Assembly: GCA_028871195.1 (NCBI GenBank)
Contig: JAGWNT010000007.1
Span: 1-64,000 of the forward strand
DNA length: 64,000 bases
Reading direction: 5' to 3'
From: REEB85 sp018971455
Lineage (GTDB): Bacteria > Pseudomonadota > Alphaproteobacteria > Acetobacterales > Acetobacteraceae
Shown here: positions 58,502 to 64,000 of the stretch, piece by piece
Position numbering within the stretch: the stretch's first letter is position 1
Layout of the letters: every line of letters starts with the position of its first letter
The notes under the pieces: model-generated
What the model was told of the DNA's origin: nothing
The model's database searches: none
What the model saw: only the letters and a program-made list of their open reading frames with translations
Program-made: the position numbers and the translations under genes

Positions 58502-59755
58502 TCAAAACTCCACCACCACGAGACCAGCGCCACCATTGCCACCCGCTGCACCAACGCCACTTCCGCCCGGCTGGCTTGCGCCCCCCCCGCCACCGCCGCC
58601 ACCAACGCCATTCGCGGCCAAACCTTGAATCTGCCCCGTCGTCCCACGGCCGTTGCCAGGCCCCCCGCCATCCCCGCCACGGGCGGCGGAGCTGATCGCG
58701 TCGGTGCCATAGGCGCCGCCGAGGTTGACATCACCGCCAACCCCACTCCCGCCATTGCCTCCGGCATTGGTTGCGGCGACCGTCCCGCCAATCCCTCCGG
58801 AACCGCCGGTTGCCGAAACATAAGTGCCAAAGCTGGAGGTCCCGCCCGCCCCACCATTCGCCGGTGTTGCCGAAGCGAGCCCGGGCATGCCGACTGTCAC
58901 GGCAATCACCGTCCCGGCCGCCAGGCCACTGATGACTTTTACGGCCCGCCCGCCCGCACCGCCACCGCCACCGGGAAGCGTGGAGTGTGTCCCTCCAGCG
59001 CCACCTCCGCCAATCACGTTGACTTTGATCTGAGACACACCGCCAGGCACCACAAAATTGGCACTCGCGGTGAATGCCTGGATGCTGGAAAATCCGGGCC
59101 GCAGCGTAGGAAGCTTGAACGGAATGGTTGCGTTGCTGGCAATCGGCGTGATGTTCGCCGCCGTCACGCTGGCCTGCCCGTAGGCCACCGCAATCGCCGC
59201 GAGGCCAATCCACCCTGTATCAACCGGCGGCGTCACCTGGCTGCCCGTGATTCCGGGTACGCCCGCCTTCAACTGCAACTGCACGCTCTGCGCCCGTCGG
59301 GTCGGCTGCGCGATCGCCGAGTTCGCCGGTCCCAGAAATGGCTGTGTTGGATTGGCGGCATTGTAATAGGGCAACACCACCGGATCGATGTCGGCCTCAA
59401 GAAAGCTCGCTTGAATGAGGAAATTTACCGACTGTCCCGAGGCGGTCGGCGCAACGAGGGAAAAACTCGTCGGTGCGAGATTGACCCCCATCTTCATCAG
59501 CGGATCCGATGCGTCCGCCGTCAAGGACCCATATGCATTTTGATCGACGGTGGAGAGCTGGGTAATGCTGCCGGGCTGCACCACGACGGAAAGCCCCGCT
59601 GGCACGCTGGGCAGTACGGCCAACCCGTCGACCAGGCTCGTGGTTCCAAGGGTTGCTGCCACCAGCGCGCCCAAACCCACCATGGCATTGCGGTTGGTGG
59701 TCAGCAGATCCGTATCAAGCGGAATGCCGCCCGGATAGACGATACTGCGGTCCAT
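58502..59755 (-). CDS. Glycine-rich tail fibre protein (gpH position)
   Basis: 417 aa. Residues 1-230 are beta-rich and begin MDRSIVYPGGIPLDTDLL; after a YPG/FTASANFVVPGGVSQIKVNV domain start near 225, residues 250-417 are an extremely Gly-rich sheet domain with GGGGAGG, GGNGGSG and GGGGGGGGAS runs that ends VVVEF. Such Gly-rich beta-sandwich tips act as receptor-binding domains in some phage fibres. AGGAG lies 7 bases before the ATG at 59755. Confidence 0.75.
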   Translation of the reverse strand: MDRSIVYPGGIPLDTDLLTTNRNAMVGLGALVAATLGTTSLVDGLAVLPSVPAGLSVVVQPGSITQLSTVDQNAYGSLTADASDPLMKMGVNLAPTSFSLVAPTASGQSVNFLIQASFLEADIDPVVLPYYNAANPTQPFLGPANSAIAQPTRRAQSVQLQLKAGVPGITGSQVTPPVDTGWIGLAAIAVAYGQASVTAANITPIASNATIPFKLPTLRPGFSSIQAFTASANFVVPGGVSQIKVNVIGGGGAGGTHSTLPGGGGGAGGRAVKVISGLAAGTVIAVTVGMPGLASATPANGGAGGTSSFGTYVSATGGSGGIGGTVAATNAGGNGGSGVGGDVNLGGAYGTDAISSAARGGDGGGPGNGRGTTGQIQGLAANGVGGGGGGGGASQPGGSGVGAAGGNGGAGLVVVEF

Positions 59756-59792
59756 GAAATACTCCTTCAACCTGTCGCCGCATCGGCGTCAA

Positions 59793-60449
59793 TCAGTTGG
59801 AAATCCGGGTCCAGGCCACTACATTGGTTGGCAGAACCTCCACGATGGCAGCGTTGATATCGGCGTCGGTCACCTGGCCCTGCAGCATCGAAAGACTGGC
59901 GTATTTAAGAGCGCCCTCGCCATACCCACCGGCTCCGCTGCCCCAACCACCTATCACCGAAATGCCGGCACCTTTTGGTCGGAACGCTGTCACGAAGCAT
60001 TGAAAAGGCAACGCCAGGCTCCCCCACCCTCCCGCGGCGCCATAGGCCACGCCCGCTCCCCAGCCGCCGGTATCGGCCGGGCGGGATGGCTCAAAAACCA
60101 TCGGCGCGCGGCCCGTGAGATCGGTCAGCATGGCAATGATCGCCACCCGCGTCCCGCGCTCCCGCACCAGTTCGCGCTGGATGCGCAGCCGAAACGCGGC
60201 ATCCCCCTGCGCGATCTTGCGCACGACACTCGCGCCGAAATAATCAACCGCCGCCATGTCCAGAAATGGACCGGTCGCCGAAGCGATACGAGCCTGCTGC
60301 CGAACGCCGGCGAGCATCTGGAACAACCATGCCGCGGTCGCCGCAAATCCGCTCAGGACGGCATCCAACACCGGCGCATCATCGGCGAACCATCGCGGCG
60401 GCAGCACGGCCTTCAGCCGTGCCAGCATGTCCCCCTGGTCTCCTATCAT
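59793..60449 (-). CDS. Baseplate/tail protein in the gpI position
   Basis: 218 aa. It follows gpJ by 14 bases, as gpI does in P2, and an N-terminal helical region (ARLKAVLPPRWFADDAPVLDAVLSGFAATAAWLFQM) plus FRLRIQRELVRERGTRVAIIAM resembles baseplate wedge proteins by layout. The C-terminal part is Gly-rich (GGWGAGVAYGAAGGWG). Direct sequence similarity to gpI is not clear to me, so the call is positional. Confidence 0.55.
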   Translation of the reverse strand: MIGDQGDMLARLKAVLPPRWFADDAPVLDAVLSGFAATAAWLFQMLAGVRQQARIASATGPFLDMAAVDYFGASVVRKIAQGDAAFRLRIQRELVRERGTRVAIIAMLTDLTGRAPMVFEPSRPADTGGWGAGVAYGAAGGWGSLALPFQCFVTAFRPKGAGISVIGGWGSGAGGYGEGALKYASLSMLQGQVTDADINAAIVEVLPTNVVAWTRISN

Positions 60450-60463
60450 GGCGCGTCCCCCGG

Positions 60464-61597
60464 CTAGCTCACAATGACGGAAGACGTCTTGATCACGCCA
60501 TTCGGCGCCGCCACCAGGTCGGCGGCCGCGCCATTGATCAGGACACTGGACACATTGGCCACCGCGGTCGAGGCGTCAAACGCAATCTGCACCAATCTGG
60601 ACCATGGGAGGGCCGCGCCGATTGGCAGCGCATTGACGTAGGACCCCACTGCCGCCACCACTCCCGCCACCGCGTCAGCATGCACCGCGTTACTTGGCGT
60701 CGTGATGGTCATCGAGATCTGTGCAGGCACGATCTTGGGCGGCAGCACGGCAAAACTGACACCGATTGGCCGCATGGCTTCAACCGCCGCCGACACCTCC
60801 GCCAGCAGGGCTGCCGGCGGCGCGCCACTGCCATCATCCACCGTCACCAGAAAGCTTCCCATCAGGGCGCTCCCGTCCGGCAGAGTATTCTCGGCGATGG
60901 TGTAACTGAGCCCCTGCCGGACGCTTGTAATCGCGTAGCTCACCGCGGCGATCGTCGCCCGTGCCCGGCTGGCCAGAAAATTTTGAAACCGCGCGCGCAG
61001 CGCGCTGTCCGTTTCTGCGTCCAACCCACCGATACAGCTCACCGAATTGGTCACCATATCAACGCCTGGCAAGGCGGCCGCAATCAGACTGATTGCTCCG
61101 GGTTGCACATTTCCCGCAATGCCCGCAACCAATGCCTGCAGCGGCACGGTGACGGACGCAACGCCCTGGCCAATCAAATAGGCCTGCTGCGTCGGGCTGA
61201 AGGAGGAATTTGCCGGATCCTCGGTTACAACAAATGACTGGCTTCCGTCCGCCGTCCGTACGGTCGTCTGGAGAGGCACGAGTGCGGTGCTGCTCGGGTT
61301 GAACCGCGAGAACGTCCCCTGCCCGATGGCCGCGACCGCGGGCAGCCTCGCCACGCTGAAATCCGCAACCCAGCTATCCAGGTCCGCCCCGTTGCTGGTC
61401 GCGGCCCGCGTCATGCTCAAGACCTGTATAATCAACCATTGCAGCCAAAGCGCCAACGACGCATTGGCCTCAAGCAACGCGCGCAGTGTCGAGCCGACGG
61501 TCAAATCAACCAGCTGCCGCGCCGCGCCCTGCACCGCCGCCGCGGCATTTGCAACCATGTCCGAGAAGGTCTGCAACTGAAGCTGCATGCCGGTCAC
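60464..61597 (-). CDS. Baseplate assembly protein J
   Basis: 377 aa. Recognisable gpJ features are the N-terminal TVGSTLRALLEANASLALWLQ, DLDSWVADFSVARLPA, AGNVQPGAISLI and the conserved GGLDAETDSALRARFQNFL. This protein forms the baseplate wedge in P2-like contractile tails. The start is a GTG at 61597 overlapping the gpW stop, with an ATG at 61588 as alternative. Confidence 0.88.
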   Translation of the reverse strand: MTGMQLQLQTFSDMVANAAAAVQGAARQLVDLTVGSTLRALLEANASLALWLQWLIIQVLSMTRAATSNGADLDSWVADFSVARLPAVAAIGQGTFSRFNPSSTALVPLQTTVRTADGSQSFVVTEDPANSSFSPTQQAYLIGQGVASVTVPLQALVAGIAGNVQPGAISLIAAALPGVDMVTNSVSCIGGLDAETDSALRARFQNFLASRARATIAAVSYAITSVRQGLSYTIAENTLPDGSALMGSFLVTVDDGSGAPPAALLAEVSAAVEAMRPIGVSFAVLPPKIVPAQISMTITTPSNAVHADAVAGVVAAVGSYVNALPIGAALPWSRLVQIAFDASTAVANVSSVLINGAAADLVAAPNGVIKTSSVIVS

Positions 61598-61965
61598 CCA
61601 TTTCCTATCGAGAAGGACAGAACCTGTGTCGTCCCGGTGGATGCGTCGCTGTACCGGACATGCGCATAGACCGTTCCCATACTGTCAAGCCGCACGTCGA
61701 TCACCGGTTCGGGACTCCGCGCAACCGCCGCTTCCTTGAAGATCTGGCCGCGAATGACCGCACGTATCTGGGCAAGGCTGACCGGGCTCCCCACAAACTG
61801 GGCGAGTCCGGCGCCATAGGTGGGTGCCCATATGTAGTCGCCCGGATTGGTCAGCAACCGCCGTAGAACCAGCTGCTGACCCAGCAACGGTCCTGAAACA
61901 ACGGCAACATCTCCTGTTGGACCAATCAACAGATCCGCCCCGAAGGCCAGCCACGCATCGGCCAT
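61594..61965 (-). CDS. Baseplate protein W (gp25-like)
   Basis: 123 aa. VVSGPLLGQQLVLRRLLTNPGDYIWAPTYGAGL and a later IRGQIFKEAAVARSPEPVIDVRLD are typical of the gpW/gp25 lysozyme-like baseplate wedge family. It lies between gpV and gpJ, exactly as in P2. The ATG at 61965 follows the gpV stop by two bases. Confidence 0.88.
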   Translation of the reverse strand: MADAWLAFGADLLIGPTGDVAVVSGPLLGQQLVLRRLLTNPGDYIWAPTYGAGLAQFVGSPVSLAQIRAVIRGQIFKEAAVARSPEPVIDVRLDSMGTVYAHVRYSDASTGTTQVLSFSIGNG

Positions 61966-61967
61966 GG

Positions 61968-62516
61968 CTACGGCCCTCCGACAGCAACCAGCGGTGCCGG
62001 CCCTGCGGTCGTCCCACCTTGGGGATCGGCATGTATATGCGCATTATAGTCACGTCGGAACACCGCGACGATGCCGTCGCGATCCTGAATATCTCCGCTC
62101 ACAAACAGATTCCCGGCAATATGAACGTCGCCCTGCGCCCGGATCGTCCCGTCATTCTGCAATCGCAGATAGCTGCCTGATGCATGCATCAGCCACAACT
62201 CACCCGGCGGCGCACCCGGGCACCGCGCGGTATCGCTGTAGCTCCGCCCAACTATCACGCCATTTCCGGCATCACCTTCGTGCGCCAATACCAGCACCTG
62301 GTCTCCGGTCATCGGCGGACAGGCCATGCCCCATCCTGCACCAACCCATGGCGCGAGAATCGGCAACCATCCGGTCAAAACGTCTTCCGGCTGAAGCCTG
62401 ACGCGGGCTGCATATCGCGAAGAATCAACGCTTGCCACAACTCCAAATCTCGGCTGCGCCTGGCTGCGATCCAACGCCGCCGCCTGTGCCTTGATGACGT
62501 TAAGGAATTGTTCCAT
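61968..62516 (-). CDS. Baseplate assembly protein V (spike)
   Basis: 182 aa. An N-terminal helix is followed by an OB-fold-like RFGVVASVDSSRYAARVRL and GWLPILAPWVGAGWGMACPP, then a short beta-helix tail (YLRLQNDGTIRAQGDVHIAG), ending with HIHADPQGG, a segment typical of the metal-binding tip of gpV spikes. It is the membrane-piercing spike. The ATG at 62516 excludes an upstream extension that overlaps gpD. Confidence 0.85.
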   Translation of the reverse strand: MEQFLNVIKAQAAALDRSQAQPRFGVVASVDSSRYAARVRLQPEDVLTGWLPILAPWVGAGWGMACPPMTGDQVLVLAHEGDAGNGVIVGRSYSDTARCPGAPPGELWLMHASGSYLRLQNDGTIRAQGDVHIAGNLFVSGDIQDRDGIVAVFRRDYNAHIHADPQGGTTAGPAPLVAVGGP

Positions 62517-62547
62517 GACTGGCCGCCTCAATAACTCATCGAGGAAT

Positions 62548-63666
62548 CTACGGTGCGAGGTTGACGTTTTTCGCCCGCACGATTTGCCTGAAGCCACCCG
62601 CGATCGACACGCGCCGCTCCACCCGATCGACCCAGTAAAGCTGGTCAAAACCTGTGCCGCTTCCCTCAAGCCCCACCATCATCCGCGGCAAGATGGTAAG
62701 CTCGCCAGGCATCTCCGCAACAAGAACACGTTCGTGCTGTGTCAGTTCCAGCAGCCTCTCCTGCGCATATTTCTGTGCATCGTCCGGTGTCAGATTGGGC
62801 ACCACATAGACGTAGCTCTGCCCTCGGCGCCCCGTCCGTCCAGCCACCGACCGTCCGACCGTCTGCACGACCGACATCGCCTGGCGGCTGTTCCAGCTCT
62901 TCACGGCAACCTCAATGTCACCCCCGAGAGTCAGCGCCCGCTCGAGGCGAATGCTTGAAACATTTGCTGGTCCAGCCAGCGTGTCGACCGGCCGGAGCAT
63001 TGCCGCAGGAACCGGGCTCGCGACCGGCGGCCGGAAATGCAGCGTCTGATCGCTCACCCACACGTCAAATCCCTCGAATTGCGCCAGAACCACCAGAAGA
63101 TCCCATTCTGTCGTCGCACGAGAGAATTGGTTCAGGGTGATCTGGTCATGTTCGAGTTGCCAGTATCTCCCACTCGGCGTCCGCGTCTGCTGGACATCGG
63201 GCGCCAGGCTGTGCCGCGCCGCCAGAATTTCTGCGATTTCACTGGCTGTGTTGTTCGCAAATGTCTGCTCGATTCGTGATTCGATCAACGCAGCCGACTG
63301 GTCACGCCCCTCTATCCGCACAACCCCGCGGACAACCTCCAGATCCACCGTATCGACCGCTCCGGTGAACAGGCTGACGCAACTCCCACCGCCGTCAAGT
63401 GACAGCAATATCTCGACGGCGATATCGTTCTGATCAACGAGCCCTTGGAGCCCGCCAAATTCACCACTGGCTGAAATTGTCGCGCGAAAGCGGTCGGCGG
63501 AATAATGATTGTTGGTGACAATCTCGACGTCGATAACACCCGGCACCGGCACCGGCACGCCGTTGGCTATCAGCTGGACACGGGGCGCTCTGAAACTGCC
63601 GCCGCCCAAGGCGCCCGCGAACGGGTCACTGAACGACAATCCCACCTCCCGCGCTGGGGTCGACAT
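62548..63666 (-). CDS. Tail hub/late control protein D
   Basis: 372 aa. FRAPRVQLIANGVPVPVPG, IVTNNHYSADRFRATIS, GRDQSAALIES, and the late KYAQERLLELTQHERVLVAEMPGE are features of the phage gpD hub family (VgrG-like gp27/44). It links the tube to the baseplate. The start at 63666 overlaps the upstream LysM gene by 41 bases; internal GTG 63645 or TTG 63639 (with GGGAGG upstream) may be the real start. Confidence 0.82.
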   Translation of the reverse strand: MSTPAREVGLSFSDPFAGALGGGSFRAPRVQLIANGVPVPVPGVIDVEIVTNNHYSADRFRATISASGEFGGLQGLVDQNDIAVEILLSLDGGGSCVSLFTGAVDTVDLEVVRGVVRIEGRDQSAALIESRIEQTFANNTASEIAEILAARHSLAPDVQQTRTPSGRYWQLEHDQITLNQFSRATTEWDLLVVLAQFEGFDVWVSDQTLHFRPPVASPVPAAMLRPVDTLAGPANVSSIRLERALTLGGDIEVAVKSWNSRQAMSVVQTVGRSVAGRTGRRGQSYVYVVPNLTPDDAQKYAQERLLELTQHERVLVAEMPGELTILPRMMVGLEGSGTGFDQLYWVDRVERRVSIAGGFRQIVRAKNVNLAP

Positions 63667-63811
63667 CGGGAATCATCAATGTCACCACCCCCTCCAGCAT
63701 CGGATCGGACAGGCCGTTCAATTGGGCAATACGAATCCATTGAGTCGCGTCACCATGCTGCTCCTCGGCAATGCGAAAGAGGTTGCCCCCTGCCACCGTC
63801 ATGCTGCGCAT
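63626..63811 (-). CDS. LysM/tail protein X-like small protein
   Basis: 61 aa. GNLFRIAEEQHGDATQWIRIAQLNGL is a single LysM-type module, as in gpX-like tail proteins that precede the hub gene. The ATG at 63811 has GAGGAG about 10 bases upstream; an ATG at 63802 is less well placed. Probably caps or stabilises the hub. Confidence 0.75.
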   Translation of the reverse strand: MRSMTVAGGNLFRIAEEQHGDATQWIRIAQLNGLSDPMLEGVVTLMIPDVDPSAGGGIVVQ

Positions 63812-63825
63812 TGTGCGATTGCTCC

Positions 63826-64000
63826 TCAGCTGCCGGCATTGCTAAGATTGACCTGGGCTCGCTGCGCGTACCCTCGCGCCATGGCCAGGCCGGCGGCCCG
63901 CCCGGTCACGGACGCTGCTTGCGCGAGGCCGAGCGTCGTCCCGAGCGGCAAGCCGGCCATTCCGGCACTTGCCCCGTCCAGATTCCCCTGAATTTGGGCG
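63826..64000 (-). CDS. Tail protein, C-terminal end (partial)
   Basis: The last 57 codons run off the window edge; the readable C-terminus is Ala/Gly-rich and ends RGYAQRAQVNLSNAGS before TGA at 63826. It precedes the LysM-like gene, so a tail tube, tape-measure or gpU-type product is likely, but no family motif is visible in this fragment. Confidence 0.5.
   Translation of the reverse strand, partial: AQIQGNLDGASAGMAGLPLGTTLGLAQAASVTGRAAGLAMARGYAQRAQVNLSNAGS

Larger units (their letters stand above)
47700..64000 (-). mobile_element. Prophage or tailocin: contractile tail, fibre and lysis region (partial)
   Basis: About 16 kb of closely packed minus-strand genes. The baseplate set follows P2 order (gpV, gpW, gpJ, gpI position, fibre, fibre assembly), preceded by gpD and a LysM/gpX-like gene and followed by tailspikes and a lysis cassette. 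The Thr/Asn/Gly-rich fibre genes have a somewhat lower GC content than the host genes. No integrase, capsid, portal or terminase is in view, and the locus continues past 64000. Confidence 0.85.

Noticed and set aside
1..64000. CRISPR arrays, rRNA genes and insertion sequences
   Set aside because: No regularly spaced identical repeats, no rRNA segments, and no transposase-like proteins were found on either strand.

Overview
The window looks like a chromosome segment from a high-GC alphaproteobacterium, most likely an acetic-acid-bacterium relative (Acetobacteraceae/Rhodospirillales). That placement is inferred from family content: a TrcR (DUF1013) regulator, DUF1192 and DUF2336 proteins, the NAD-linked Fds formate dehydrogenase, a KorAB-type 2-oxoacid oxidoreductase, and very compact operons whose start and stop codons overlap as ATGA or GTGA. 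Gene order on both strands is dense and no stretch over 300 bases lacks a gene.

Positions 1-7185: the end of argB, then a minus-strand pair (a PAS/GAF/GGDEF diguanylate cyclase coupled to a DUF2336 protein), then a plus-strand operon dapD-dapE followed by two small, mutually similar membrane proteins and a proline-racemase-family enzyme. Positions 7219-12765: a six-gene minus-strand operon (secreted EEP phosphodiesterase, SDR, PPK2, ornithine-cyclodeaminase-family enzyme, amidase, FMN-binding protein). Positions 12924-22716: central carbon metabolism. A ferredoxin-fused FAD/NAD(P) oxidoreductase sits with KorA and KorB, and isocitrate dehydrogenase lies a few kb away, with a nucleoside deoxyribosyltransferase and a hybrid histidine kinase between them, followed by an exported dienelactone-hydrolase-like protein.

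Positions 22723-30557: molybdenum physiology. modBC (no modA) lies downstream of fdsGBA-fdhD-fdsD, and a Mo-box-like palindrome sits just before modB. Positions 30694-40795: cell envelope, with PBP1C coupled to a thioester-containing alpha-2-macroglobulin, ChaC, MscL and two tandem polysaccharide-deacetylase-family enzymes. Positions 40982-47555: lipoprotein, CBS protein, NdvA-like exporter, pyridoxal kinase, old-yellow enzyme, ribosomal protein L31, an Hsp20 gene with a sigma-32-like promoter and a ROSE-type RNA thermometer, DUF1192 and TrcR.

Positions ~47700-64000, all minus strand: a phage-derived contractile-tail locus. From upstream to downstream it encodes a LysM/gpX-like protein, gpD, gpV, gpW, gpJ and a protein in the gpI position (P2 order V-W-J-I-H-G), a glycine-rich fibre, a fibre assembly-like protein, a fibre-tail adaptor, two beta-helix tailspikes with related N-termini, a small protein, an SGNH-esterase fibre, and a lysis cassette (GH108 endolysin, holin and three small genes). 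It abuts trcR directly. The window stops before any capsid, terminase or integrase gene would appear, so a full prophage and a tailocin cannot be told apart here. This tail locus, with three probable sugar-modifying receptor-binding proteins, is the best candidate for an unusual system.
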